Positions 52,231-60,909 are shown, numbered from the stretch's first letter. The stretch is 64,000 nt of DNA from Methanoculleus sp. UBA430 (GCF_002506585.1 NZ_DAXW01000011.1:6222-70221), one strand, 5' to 3'. The notes: generated from the sequence alone by a model not told the origin. Translations and numbers: made by a program.

Positions 52231-53550
52231 CCAGTACTTCGCTAACTTCTTCCTCCCCTTTCTTTTATTCAACGTCTTTCTCCTCTCCGTTCTCTAAACC
52301 GAATGCCGTAAGACAGGAATTCCTTTCACCATCCCCATCGCTGCCCGGATTGCTTCCCCGATTATGACAATGAAGCAGTCGAATCGGAACGCGCGCATTT
52401 CGATGGTTCTCGGTCCCTGCTTCACCGGCGAGAAGTTCCTCCACAGGAGAGCGATCCAGACGTTCTTCAGGAGGAAAGAGATAATTGCATAGAGATACCG
52501 GATCACCGGGTTCTTCGTGCTCGTCCTCGGTTTCACCTGGTTGCGCATCCGATAGGACGCTTCGATCGCGAACCGGGATCGGTAGGTCTGATGCACCCGG
52601 CGTGGATGCCACGCAAGGCCGCCAACAACGTAACCCAGGTTCTCGACGCCGTGCTTTCCCCGTTTTCCTTGTGCATACGTCACCGCGATCGCGATCGTCA
52701 GGAGCAGCGGGGGTTTGGCTTTCATCCGGTACTCGGCATATCGGGATCGCGTTCCCTTGAGGAGTTCTTTCATCCGTTTGCCGTGTTTCCTGACCGGGAC
52801 GATGAACGGCACCCGTATCCGGGTCAGGAACCCGAAGACTTTCCGGGTATAGAACTCCCGGTCAAGGCAGAGTGCTTCAACCGTGAGGCCGAGTTCGGCG
52901 ATCCGGTCGAGGCACCGGGCGATGTACCCGACCTTCGAGGTGCCCCGACGCACCGGATACACAGCCAGCGTCATCTGCCGGTCTTTCGTGGTCACGTACA
53001 GGGTGACGTAGGAATAAAACTCGTTCGTCGATTTCTTGCGTTTGCTTCTCACAATGTAGGATTCATTCTCGCCGGAGGTCGTTCCGTAGTACGGATCGTG
53101 AGTATAGTCGATCGCGAACTGATACGCGTTTCCGGGTTTCAGGACGTGGTGCACGAAGTGGGTGAGGATAGCAGTACTCTTCTGCTCCAGATCGTCCATC
53201 GAGAGTTTCTTCAGGTGGTACCGGAACGATGTCTCACAGGGTACCTGCTCCAGAAACCCAGTGAGCGAGTGCACCGATTGGTGCATTGCGGCCATCCCCA
53301 CCAGAGCCTGGAACAGGTCGGTTTGGGTGAGCGAACCCCGGATCGGGATGGTCAGGTGCCGATCCAGTGCTGCGACCGCACAAGCACAACATTCTTTCGG
53401 TTTCAGGTGGCTATTCTTACTGCAGGTTGTCCTCTTCCCTTGGGTGAAAGGCATGAGGGGATGCCTGCAACCCATATAGATCTTTCGCTTTTGTGCGGGT
53501 TTTCGGGTGGAGAGGCACGGTCGGGGTATCGCAAATTAGCGAAGTACTGG
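52231..53550. mobile_element. ISH3-like insertion sequence, complete, 1320 bp
   Basis: The ends are perfect 15-bp inverted repeats: CCAGTACTTCGCTAA at 52231-52245 and TTAGCGAAGTACTGG at 53536-53550. They enclose one transposase gene on the minus strand. Size and end length fit the ISH3 group of archaeal elements. The flanking five bases differ (CGGGG on the left, GACTT on the right), so no target duplication is visible. The two flanks belong to different broken genes, which suggests that the element took part in a deletion or exchange after insertion. Confidence 0.88.
52294..53475 (-). CDS. ISH3-like DDE transposase
   Basis: The 393-residue protein carries a DDE triad: Asp in QFAIDYTHDPYYG, Asp in EALCLDREFYTRKV, and Glu in RFAIEASYRMRNQVKPRTSTKNP, where the Y-R-x-R-N-Q tail resembles the YREK region of IS4/ISH3 enzymes. 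An N-terminal Cys-containing segment (PKECCACA) and a helical region precede the catalytic domain. Either ATG 53475 or ATG 53454 may start translation. The frame is uninterrupted, so the element may be active. Confidence 0.88.
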   Translation of the reverse strand: MGCRHPLMPFTQGKRTTCSKNSHLKPKECCACAVAALDRHLTIPIRGSLTQTDLFQALVGMAAMHQSVHSLTGFLEQVPCETSFRYHLKKLSMDDLEQKSTAILTHFVHHVLKPGNAYQFAIDYTHDPYYGTTSGENESYIVRSKRKKSTNEFYSYVTLYVTTKDRQMTLAVYPVRRGTSKVGYIARCLDRIAELGLTVEALCLDREFYTRKVFGFLTRIRVPFIVPVRKHGKRMKELLKGTRSRYAEYRMKAKPPLLLTIAIAVTYAQGKRGKHGVENLGYVVGGLAWHPRRVHQTYRSRFAIEASYRMRNQVKPRTSTKNPVIRYLYAIISFLLKNVWIALLWRNFSPVKQGPRTIEMRAFRFDCFIVIIGEAIRAAMGMVKGIPVLRHSV

Positions 53551-53688
53551 GACTTCAGGGGGCTATAGGGGCAGGAGTGGATGCAGGTGCCGCACCCCGT
53601 GCAGAGCCCCGGGATGCGTAGCGGCCGCATCTGCCCGAGGACCCCGATGTCGTTTAAGCAAGAGAGAACCGGCGCCGAGGTGCCAGAT
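53551..53688 (-). pseudogene. Ferredoxin-type 4Fe-4S gene fragment cut by the insertion sequence
   Basis: The minus strand encodes APVLSCLNDIGVLGQMRPLR, then GLCTGCGTCIHSCPYSPLK, directly up to the insertion sequence end. CTGCGTCIHSCP is a standard 4Fe-4S motif. The frame is open upstream to the RelE-like gene, so the 5' part is also missing. The parent gene is unknown; the 3' part is not found beyond the other end of the element. Confidence 0.6.
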
Positions 53689-53691
53689 ACA

Positions 53692-53964
53692 TCAATAGTT
53701 TCGATAGACGTTACTCCGGTTTCCGACCTCGACCAGGGTGATTATCATTGTATTGCCCTCGATGGTGAGGATCGCTCGATACTGCCCAACACGAAAAGAG
53801 TACAGGGGACTGCGTGAGTGCCCCTTCATCTTTTTAACGTAAGATTTGGGGTGCGGTTCATCTGCCAGAGCACGGAGTTCATCCTTAATTCGTTTGCTAT
53901 CAGGTTCCGGGATTTTATTGAGGTCCCGCTCGGCACCCGCCGTGATGAGCAGTCGCCATATCAT
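53692..53964 (-). CDS. RelE/ParE-family toxin
   Basis: The 90-residue protein has the RelE fold order: WRLLITAGAERDLNKIPEPD helix pair, IKDELRALADEPHP, KKMKGHSRSPLYSFRVGQYRAILTIEGNTMIITLVEVGNRSNVYR. The central YSFRVGQYRAI and the C-terminal VGNRSNVYR are the canonical strands. Such toxins cleave mRNA at the ribosome. It overlaps the antitoxin gene by 4 nt (ATGA) and is second in the operon, as usual. Confidence 0.9.
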   Translation of the reverse strand: MIWRLLITAGAERDLNKIPEPDSKRIKDELRALADEPHPKSYVKKMKGHSRSPLYSFRVGQYRAILTIEGNTMIITLVEVGNRSNVYRNY

Positions 53965-54188
53965 AGGCCCCGTTCCTGAACATACTCCTCGAAGGGACGA
54001 ACTCTGCCGGCTCGTATGTCTTCGAAGGCTTCTTCAATTTTCTTCATGGACTCTTCGGAAAGCGGTTCCGGATCATACGCCATGTCCAGGAGACGGTTCA
54101 GCGTCTCGTCGTAGGTCTCCCGCGGGTGCACCTTCACATCATCCAGGCGAGCCTTGGTCTCTGGTTGAAGTTGAATCGTCGTTACCAT
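53961..54188 (-). CDS. Antitoxin partner of the RelE-type toxin
   Basis: The 75-residue protein starts VTTIQLQPETKARLDDVKVH, a ribbon-helix-helix-like N-terminus that would bind DNA, then DETLNRLLDMAYDPEP, and an acidic C-terminal helix (MKKIEEAFEDIRAGRVRPFEEY) that would wrap the toxin. ATG 54188 is preferred over a TTG two codons upstream. A TATA element CTTTATACTCC (minus strand, about 54207-54218) precedes it by about 25 nt, so the transcript would be nearly leaderless. The pair is likely autoregulated. Confidence 0.85.
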   Translation of the reverse strand: MVTTIQLQPETKARLDDVKVHPRETYDETLNRLLDMAYDPEPLSEESMKKIEEAFEDIRAGRVRPFEEYVQERGL

Positions 54189-54194
54189 AGCCAA

Positions 54195-54320
54195 CTATAG
54201 GGGGGTATGGAGTATAAAGGTTACCTTCCTCCCCTCCGGATGATACTCCCTCGACGCAGAGGCTTACCATCCCGGCAAGGATCCCCGCTTCCCCTTCCGG
54301 ATGAGTATGCAGTGACTGCT
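54195..54320. other. Intergenic part between antitoxin promoter and hairpin
   Basis: It carries the antitoxin TATA element and otherwise no visible feature. Confidence 0.35.
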
Positions 54321-54340
54321 CCCACGACTCAAGTCGTGGG
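54321..54340. repeat. Perfect hairpin CCCACGACT-CA-AGTCGTGGG
   Basis: A 9-bp perfect stem with a 2-nt loop. On the minus strand it reads GCCCACGACTTGAGTCGTGGG, the form I recall at the right end of IS200/IS605-type (tnpB/IS1341) elements in archaea. No transposase or TnpB gene remains nearby, so this may be a solo end or an element relic. Confidence 0.5.
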
Positions 54341-54428
54341 CTTTCTGCCCATTTGATCGTAAAAAGCGAGATTCTTCAAACAATTTCACTCCATGTCAAC
54401 TAAACCATGCCATTAATAATCGGCCGGT

Positions 54429-54471
54429 CGAATGATTATAATTAATTTTCCTGAACTATTAATTGCATTCG
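54429..54471. promoter_or_regulatory. Promoter region with imperfect inverted repeat ahead of the HdrA-like gene
   Basis: CGAATG at 54429-54434 is mirrored by CATTCG at 54466-54471, and AATTAAT by ATTAATT inside them. The AT-rich centre (ATTATAATTAATTTTCC, about 54435-54450) would be the TATA box. A control protein could occupy both arms and block the promoter. Confidence 0.45.
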
Positions 54472-54486
54472 TGTTGAGAGGGGCCG

Positions 54487-55809
54487 ATGAAGAAGGTTGC
54501 AGTGATTGGGGCGGGGATTACCGGTATCCAGGCAGCGCTCGATCTCGTACAACACGGCATACACGTAGATCTGATAGAAAAGAGCCCGTTTATCGGGGGC
54601 CACGTGGCACAGCTGGGGAGGATATTTCCCACCGACGACAGTTCGATGTGCGTCATTTCATCAAAGATGCACGAGGTGCTCCGGTCCCCGGAAGTCGGGC
54701 TGTACACGATGACCGAAGTTACGGGCATCACCGGAGAGCCGGGCAATTATACCCTTACGCTGAGAAAGAGCCCGCGATATGTCGATGCGGAGAAGTGCAA
54801 CGGTTGCGGCAGGTGTACCGAGATCTGCCCCGTTGAAGTGTACAGTGAATTTGATGCCGGGTTAGGTGTCAGAAAGGCAATTTACAAGTCATACGGGGAG
54901 GCAGTGCCGGATGTTGTTGTCCGCGACTCCGAACACTGCATCGGGTGCGGGTTATGTTACGACGTCTGCCCCACAGAAGCGGTATTAATGGATTCCGAAG
55001 ATTTTTTGCAGGAGTTTGAGATACGAGGTATTACATCGGTGATTGTTTCAACGGGCTACAGCATGTACGATCCACGGAACGAACCGAGATACCGGTACCT
55101 CACCATACCCGACGTCATTACAAGCCTCGAATTTGAGAGAATGCTCGCCCCCGATGGCCCGACCGGGGGGGAGATCAGAAGGCTTTCGGATGGTAAAATA
55201 CCAGGGTCCATCGTCCTCGTGCAATGCGTGGGTTCCCGGAATCCTGCAATCGGCAGGAATTTTTGCTCTTCGGTGTGCTGCATGTACACGATTAAGTGTG
55301 CGAATATGATCAAGGAGAAGTACGGCGACAACATCGACGTGACCATACTGAAATCCGAAACCCGTGCCTATGGAAAGGGCCACCAGGAATATAACCATAG
55401 AATAAAGCAGGCCCACAAGATCCAGGTGTTGAGGTGCATGCCCGGTTCGATAGAATCCAGCAGAGGCAACAGGATGAGGATTGTCGTGGAGAAGATTAAG
55501 AGGGATCTTCCCGACACGCCGATCGTCGTTCTCGAACCCGAACTGGTCGTGCTGGCGGCAGGCCTTTCACCTTCGGCGGGTGCGGAGAGGCTTGCAGAGA
55601 TGATGGGCATCGAGGTATCGGAGAACGAAGGCTTCCTGTGTCCGGGCGACCCTGCGCTGAACCCTTCAGGCTCCCGGACACCCGGCATCTATATCGCAGG
55701 CGCGGCAGTCGCGCCAAAAGACATCAACGACTGCATAAACCAGGCGAAAGCAGCCGCAATGAAGGCATATCTCGACACGGTCATCCAATCGGGGGAAGAC
55801 GGAGCATAA
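54487..55809 (+). CDS. HdrA-like FAD/4Fe-4S protein (heterodisulfide reductase subunit A homologue, short form)
   Basis: The 440-residue protein begins at once with an FAD-binding Rossmann motif (VAVIGAGITGIQAALDL), then FIGGHVAQLGRIFPTDDSS, two ferredoxin clusters CNGCGRCTEICP and CIGCGLCYDVCP, and GSRNPAIGRNFCSSVCCMYT. It ends with the GIYIAGAAVAPKDINDCINQAKAAA FAD segment. In HdrA this flavin bifurcates electrons between ferredoxin and heterodisulfide. Canonical HdrA is about 650 residues with an extra N-terminal domain and C-terminal ferredoxin; both are absent here. No hdrB, hdrC or mvhD is adjacent. GC content and codon use (TTA, AGA, AGG) look lower than in neighbours, suggesting later acquisition. 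Confidence 0.85.
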   Translation: MKKVAVIGAGITGIQAALDLVQHGIHVDLIEKSPFIGGHVAQLGRIFPTDDSSMCVISSKMHEVLRSPEVGLYTMTEVTGITGEPGNYTLTLRKSPRYVDAEKCNGCGRCTEICPVEVYSEFDAGLGVRKAIYKSYGEAVPDVVVRDSEHCIGCGLCYDVCPTEAVLMDSEDFLQEFEIRGITSVIVSTGYSMYDPRNEPRYRYLTIPDVITSLEFERMLAPDGPTGGEIRRLSDGKIPGSIVLVQCVGSRNPAIGRNFCSSVCCMYTIKCANMIKEKYGDNIDVTILKSETRAYGKGHQEYNHRIKQAHKIQVLRCMPGSIESSRGNRMRIVVEKIKRDLPDTPIVVLEPELVVLAAGLSPSAGAERLAEMMGIEVSENEGFLCPGDPALNPSGSRTPGIYIAGAAVAPKDINDCINQAKAAAMKAYLDTVIQSGEDGA

Positions 55810-55941
55810 CCCGGGGCCGGCGTTTGAACGTCAAGCAACTACGGGAGCGGAACGGGGGTCCTGCAATACCCGGGCTCCCTGCATCTGCCGGCACGGCCAC
55901 GAGCGTCTCGATCTCCCGGGACATCCGGGGGGATTGGCCGG

Positions 55942-56844
55942 TCACCGGAAGACCGCGCCCGCTGCCATCAGGCGGGCGGCATTCCGTAACCCCCACGAGT
56001 CGAGGAGCGTGAACGCCCCCGCCATGAGGACGAGCCCGGCGAGCAGGGCGAGCAGGATCTCGACCAGTTCTGCGGGCAGGGTGATTGCGAGGATCCCGAG
56101 CGCGAGCGAACTCACCCCCAGGCCGAGGGTATACCAGAACCCCGTCGTCAGCCTGCGCCGCTCCCGGACCACCCGCAGCAGCGTGACGGCGGCGCTCGAG
56201 AAGAACCAGACCATGAGGACCAGCAGGATGAGGACGAGGTAGAGCTCCCAGAGAACGAAGAGAACGAGACCGGCACTCGCCATCATACCGCCCCGGGCGA
56301 TCTCCCTGCCCGCACGCTCTTTGCGGTCCCTCCCCCGGACGCCCTCGACGATCGTGAGGAGGCCGAGGATGAGCACAAGGGAGGGCAGGACCACGGTGAA
56401 GAAGAGCACGGTCTCACCAACCGCCAGGAGGAGGAGGACGGCGCCGATCGCAAGCAGGATTGCACCGAGGCCCATCCGGAGTTTCCAGCTCATGTTCTGA
56501 TCGGCAAGGCGCTGCCGGGGATCTCTCCGCGTCGCATCCCTGCCCGTCACGAAGATGGTCTCCATCGTCTCGTGGATCATGAGGACCAGAGGGGCGTCGT
56601 CGATCAGGTGCATGAGGGGGTTCTTCTCCGGGTCGTACCGGTCCATGTGGACACGATACTCCGATACCGTCTCGTGGGCGTGGTACTGGCCCTTCCGGTA
56701 ACTCGCGATCGTGTCGGGGCTCGGCACGTTGATGGCGGACCGTTTCCAGCCCGGCTCGAGCGGCTCGGTCACGACGGCCTTCGGGACGACGACCTGAAAG
56801 ACCCCCTGGTGCAGGGCATCGAGATACGACTCAAGCGTGCTCAA
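55942..56844 (-). CDS. Hypothetical membrane protein
   Basis: I do not recognise the family. The 300-residue protein has a soluble N-terminal part (about 1-120) with VPSPDTIASYRKGQYHAHE and DDAPLVLMIHETMETIFVTGRD, then six or so hydrophobic helices paired into three blocks. The N-terminal half looks regulatory or ligand-binding. It lies in a minus-strand series with two further small genes, about 140 nt from the next, so loose operon membership is possible. Confidence 0.7.
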   Translation of the reverse strand: MSTLESYLDALHQGVFQVVVPKAVVTEPLEPGWKRSAINVPSPDTIASYRKGQYHAHETVSEYRVHMDRYDPEKNPLMHLIDDAPLVLMIHETMETIFVTGRDATRRDPRQRLADQNMSWKLRMGLGAILLAIGAVLLLLAVGETVLFFTVVLPSLVLILGLLTIVEGVRGRDRKERAGREIARGGMMASAGLVLFVLWELYLVLILLVLMVWFFSSAAVTLLRVVRERRRLTTGFWYTLGLGVSSLALGILAITLPAELVEILLALLAGLVLMAGAFTLLDSWGLRNAARLMAAGAVFR

Positions 56845-56986
56845 ACTCTCTCCCCCTCATCCGGCCCCGGAATTCGTCGGCACCCGGCTAAAACGGTCTC
56901 CTGAGAAACGGGGCCTGCAGATATCTATACCACAATCTCTGGGAGTGATCGTATAAAAAGAGGAGTGGGACCGGTCCCGGCCCCCC

Positions 56987-57550
56987 TCACTGTGCCGGTG
57001 CCGCCATCGGCCTCTTCTGCCCCTCCGGTGCCGCGGCCTCGACCGCTTCACGAAGCGCCGCGCCGGCGAGCACGAGGGCTTCCGGCGTGACCAGGCCCTG
57101 GGCGATGAGATAGCCGTTGGCATCGCGGAGCGCCTGCTTGAGGTCCTTTGCCCAGAGGTGCTCGATGAGGAAGATCGCGGCGGCGCTGTTGCTCGGGATA
57201 GTGCCCGCAATTGAGCGGACATCGTCCTCGGTCATACCGAAGGTCCGCCGGGCGGCCGCCACGGCGCCGGTCTCCGCACCTCCCCGTGCCCCCTCCTCGC
57301 CGCCGGCGCCAAGGCCGATGAGCGCCCCGACCGCGGCGCCGAATCGTTGCCGCTCCTCATCACTGAGCTGCGTTGCCTCCATGCCCTCGACGTTCCCGCT
57401 AGCATCCTTCCGGACGAACCGAACGTCGATCAGCCTCATGGCACCCGCTTTCATCGCCGAGTCGAGCGCCCGCCGGATCTGGCCGTGGAAGTCCGGGTTC
57501 TCAAACCCGATGACCAGGAGCTGCATCGGCCCATACATAACTTCAGCCAT
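56987..57550 (-). CDS. DUF1269/DUF6325-like protein
   Basis: The 187-residue protein begins AEVMYGPMQLLVIGFENPDF, a pattern seen in a family annotated as DUF1269/DUF6325 (membrane-associated, function unknown). It contains LIDVRFVRKDASGNVEG, a Gly/Ala-rich central segment (GAAVGALIGLGAGG) that could insert in a membrane, and DDVRSIAGTIPSNSAAAIFLIEHLWA. ATG 57550 follows a good GGAGG site. Confidence 0.72.
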   Translation of the reverse strand: MAEVMYGPMQLLVIGFENPDFHGQIRRALDSAMKAGAMRLIDVRFVRKDASGNVEGMEATQLSDEERQRFGAAVGALIGLGAGGEEGARGGAETGAVAAARRTFGMTEDDVRSIAGTIPSNSAAAIFLIEHLWAKDLKQALRDANGYLIAQGLVTPEALVLAGAALREAVEAAAPEGQKRPMAAPAQ

Positions 57551-57785
57551 TCTTCCATTCCTCCTATGACATAGATCGTCTGCCCGCACCCGTGATTGTC
57601 GCCATGCCGGAATACAAATGCAGGCACCTCTGCCTGCGAAGATCTCGTCTCTCTGGAAGTGTACATACCTGAGGCGGGTCAGGACTAGATGGGTGAGAGA
57701 ATATAATATTATGTGAATAGTAGTTGAGATCTCCAGATCCGCAGATAAGCACTCTTCAGTGCCCTTACCCTCGATCCGCCCCGGA
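57551..57785. other. Intergenic region between DUF1269-like and LURP-like genes
   Basis: An AT-rich stretch (AATATAATATTATGTGAATAG, about 57700-57720) contains a short AATATAATATT palindrome and can supply the promoter of the DUF1269-like gene. No gene was recognised. Confidence 0.4.
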
Positions 57786-58328
57786 TCAGTGCGCCATCTG
57801 GTCGATCGCCGCCGTCACGGCAAGGACGAGCGCGTCGTCGTGACCCGGCTCCACCTCCACGCCGTAGATGTCCCGGACCCGGAACCACTTCTTCGAGACC
57901 TCGGCAACCCGCTCCCGCCGCCCGGCCTCGATATGGTACTCGTGGTCGAGGATGTTCCCCTGGACCTCCCAGTCCCCCTCTCCGGGGATACTGACCGTCC
58001 ACCGGTCCCGGAGCGGCGTGATCAGCGCCTTCTTGATCGTCGCCGCCGTCCCGCCGTCGCCCTTCTCGATCTCCATCGTATCCTTGATCCGGAGCATCCG
58101 CTCCTGGATCCTGTAGAGGTCCTGCCCCTCCTGGCTCTGGATCACCAGCGTGTTCCGCACGCGGAGCGCTTTCCCGTCCACCTTGAACGCCTTGTTTCCG
58201 GCATGATCCTCGATCCAGTAGTCGTCCCCGATGGAGACAAGTCTCTCGCGCATCTTATACCGGTGCGCCCCGCCGGCCTCTTCGCGCCCGCGAAGGCCGC
58301 CTTCCGCTCTTCTTCGCATCATGGTCAT
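57786..58328 (-). CDS. LURP-one-related (tubby-like beta-barrel) protein
   Basis: The protein of about 180 residues has YKMRERLVSIGDDYWIEDHAG at the start of the core, then VDGKALRVRNTLVIQSQEGQDLYRIQERMLRIKDTMEI and WEVQGNILDHEYHIE, with VAEVSKKWFRVRDIYGVEV at the end. This repeated strand pattern is that of LURP1/tubby C-terminal-like domains, found in archaea and bacteria with unknown function, possibly lipid or membrane binding. The N-terminus (about 25 residues, Arg-rich) is uncertain: ATGs at 58355, 58328 and 58322 are possible. Confidence 0.8.
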   Translation of the reverse strand: MTMMRRRAEGGLRGREEAGGAHRYKMRERLVSIGDDYWIEDHAGNKAFKVDGKALRVRNTLVIQSQEGQDLYRIQERMLRIKDTMEIEKGDGGTAATIKKALITPLRDRWTVSIPGEGDWEVQGNILDHEYHIEAGRRERVAEVSKKWFRVRDIYGVEVEPGHDDALVLAVTAAIDQMAH

Positions 58329-58539
58329 CACACACTTGCTGCCGTCGCCAATCACACTACCCGCACATTATGGTTACTACGCAGTGCAGGCCTGCGGCTC
58401 CGCGGGCCCAAAAGGGCAGGAACCGTCCGGTCGCCGGAGCGCTGCCCCCCGGGTGCGATCCCCCGGCGGGACCCGGAGATCGAAAGAGATTAATCCGTGA
58501 CGGCACCTAACACGGCGCTCACAGCATGGAGAGTGCAAG

Positions 58540-60888
58540 ATGTCCAAGAGTTGGAAGGGCACGGTCAATCTCGATATCCGGGATTCGGTGCCTGACTGGG
58601 ACCCCTACCTGCAGCCGCAGGCACCGGCGGATGCCCCCAACATCCTGATGATCGTCTGGGACGACGTCGGCTACGGGGCCATGGACGTATTCGGCGGCCC
58701 TATCGAGACACCCACAATGCAGCGTATCGCCGATATGGGCATACGCTACAGCAACTTCCATACCACGGCGCTCTGTTCGCCCACCCGGTCGAGCCTGCTC
58801 ACCGGGCGCAACGCAACCAGCAACAACATGGCCTGCATCACCGAGGCATCCGCCGGCTTTCCGGGGATTTCCGCCCGCATCCCGTTCGAGAACGGGTTTA
58901 TCTCGGAGGTGCTGAACGAGCGGGGCTACAACACCTACGCCATCGGCAAGTGGCACCTGACCCCGGGAGAAGAGACCGACATGTCCTCGTGGAAGGGACG
59001 CTGGCCGATCGGGCGGGGATTCGAGCGCTACTACGGATTTCTGGGCGGGGAGACCAACCAGTGGTACCCCGATATCATCTACGACAACCACCCGATAGAC
59101 CAGCCCTACCGCCCGGACGAGGGCTACCACTTCTCCAGGGATATCGCCGATCGGGCGATCGAGTTCGTCCGCGACTCGAAGATGATCGCTCCGGAGAAGC
59201 CCTGGTTCATGTATTTCTGCCCCGGGTGCGCCCATGCCCCGCACCATGTCTTCAAGGAGTGGGCTGATAAGTACCGGGGCCGGTTCGACATGGGCTACGA
59301 GAAGATACGGGAGCAGATCCTTCTAAACCAGAAGAAGATGGGACTGCTGCCGGAGAATACCGAGTTATCGTCCATCAACCCTCACGGTGAGCCGGCAACG
59401 ACCGGACCGGACGGTCAGCCGTGGCCGCCTCTGGACTTCGTACCGCCCTGGGACTCGCTCTCCGAGGACGAAAAGCGGCTCTTCACCCGTATGGCCGAGG
59501 TCTACGCCGGCTTTGTCACCTACACCGATGCCCAGATCGGACGGATCCTCGACTATCTCGAGGAGTCCGGGCAGCTTGAGAATACCATCATCGTCGTGGT
59601 ATCCGATAACGGCTCCAGCGCCGAGGGCGGCCCCAGCGGTTCCTTCAACGAGAACAAGTTCTTAAACAACATCCCCGACACGGTCGAGGCGAACCTGCCG
59701 CACATCGACGAGCTCGGCGGCCCCGGGGCGTACAACCATTACTGCACCGGCTGGGCGTGGGCGTTCGACACCCCGTTCCCCTACTGGAAGCGGTTTGCCG
59801 GATACGAGGGGGGCACTGCGGATATGTGCCTGGTTGCGTGGCCCCTGGGTATCAGCGCCCGCGGAGAGATACGCCACCAGTACGTCCATGCCGTGGATAT
59901 TGTCCCGACGCTCTACGACCTGCTGGAGATCGAGCCGCCGAAGGTGCTGAAGGGCTATACCCAGAGCCCGATCGAGGGGGAGAGTTTCAGGGCCAGCTTT
60001 GATGATCCCGGTGCGCCGGGACGGGAGACGCAGTTCTACGCGATGCTCGGCCAGAGGGCGATCTATCACCGGGGCTGGCTGGCAAACACGGTCCACCCGC
60101 CCCTCTCGGGCTGGGGCAACTACGCACACGATGTCTGGGAGCTCTACAACCTGAAGGAGGACCGGGCCCAGATGCGGAACCTTGCAGACGAAAAGAACGA
60201 CGTGCTTGAGCTCCTCAAGGGACTCTGGTTCTACTATGCGGGCATTTACCAGGGCATGCCCCTCGATGACCGCAACCCGCTGGAGATCTATCTTACGCCG
60301 CGTCCCCAGCCCGCGAGCCCGAGAACCCGGTACATCTACTACCCGGGGGCTGCCGAGGTTCCCGAGACGGTGGCGGCCAATATCCGGGGGCGATCGTATG
60401 GCGTCGTGGCCGGCGCCGTCATCGACGGGCCGGAGGCGCAGGGGGTGCTCTTCGCCCACGGAGGCGTCGGCGGCGGTCACAGCCTCTACATCGCCGACGG
60501 GCGGCTGCACTATGTCTATAACTGGCTCGGGGATGCGATCCAGAAGATCTCATCGAGCAGCACCGTGCCCGCCGGCCGGCACGTCTTCACCGCGGAGTTC
60601 ATAAGGGATGATGTAGATCCTGATACCAGGAGCGCCGTTGGCACCCTCGCACTCTACATAGACATGGAGAAGGTGGGCGAGGGGCGGATCAGGACCCAGC
60701 CGGGCTCCTTCTCCCTCACCGGCGACGGGCTCTGCGTCGCCCGGGACAGCGGGTCGCCGGTATCGCCGGACTACACCGCACCCTTCGCCTTTACGGGCGG
60801 GACCATCGACCGGGTGGTGATCGATGTCAGCGGCGAGTGCTATGTCGACCACGAGAAGGAAGTGGCTGCCTGGATCATGAGGGATTAA
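58540..60888 (+). CDS. Sulfatase (arylsulfatase type, Cys-formylglycine)
   Basis: Sulfatases hydrolyse sulfate esters. The 782-residue protein has metal ligands Asp41-Asp42 in MIVWDDVGYGAMD, the catalytic CSPTRSSLLTGR (Cys79, Pro81, Arg83) in which Cys79 must be converted to formylglycine, GKWHLTPGEE, and VVSDNGSS with the late metal Asp and Asn. A C-terminal beta domain (about 590-780) completes the large arylsulfatase form. No signal peptide is evident. Strictly anaerobic cells need a radical SAM maturase; the SPASM enzyme at 9610-10767 is a possible candidate, but unlinked. The class is mainly bacterial and was likely acquired. Confidence 0.93.
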   Translation: MSKSWKGTVNLDIRDSVPDWDPYLQPQAPADAPNILMIVWDDVGYGAMDVFGGPIETPTMQRIADMGIRYSNFHTTALCSPTRSSLLTGRNATSNNMACITEASAGFPGISARIPFENGFISEVLNERGYNTYAIGKWHLTPGEETDMSSWKGRWPIGRGFERYYGFLGGETNQWYPDIIYDNHPIDQPYRPDEGYHFSRDIADRAIEFVRDSKMIAPEKPWFMYFCPGCAHAPHHVFKEWADKYRGRFDMGYEKIREQILLNQKKMGLLPENTELSSINPHGEPATTGPDGQPWPPLDFVPPWDSLSEDEKRLFTRMAEVYAGFVTYTDAQIGRILDYLEESGQLENTIIVVVSDNGSSAEGGPSGSFNENKFLNNIPDTVEANLPHIDELGGPGAYNHYCTGWAWAFDTPFPYWKRFAGYEGGTADMCLVAWPLGISARGEIRHQYVHAVDIVPTLYDLLEIEPPKVLKGYTQSPIEGESFRASFDDPGAPGRETQFYAMLGQRAIYHRGWLANTVHPPLSGWGNYAHDVWELYNLKEDRAQMRNLADEKNDVLELLKGLWFYYAGIYQGMPLDDRNPLEIYLTPRPQPASPRTRYIYYPGAAEVPETVAANIRGRSYGVVAGAVIDGPEAQGVLFAHGGVGGGHSLYIADGRLHYVYNWLGDAIQKISSSSTVPAGRHVFTAEFIRDDVDPDTRSAVGTLALYIDMEKVGEGRIRTQPGSFSLTGDGLCVARDSGSPVSPDYTAPFAFTGGTIDRVVIDVSGECYVDHEKEVAAWIMRD

Positions 60889-60909
60889 CCCCCGGCCTAA
60901 AAAGTCCTG

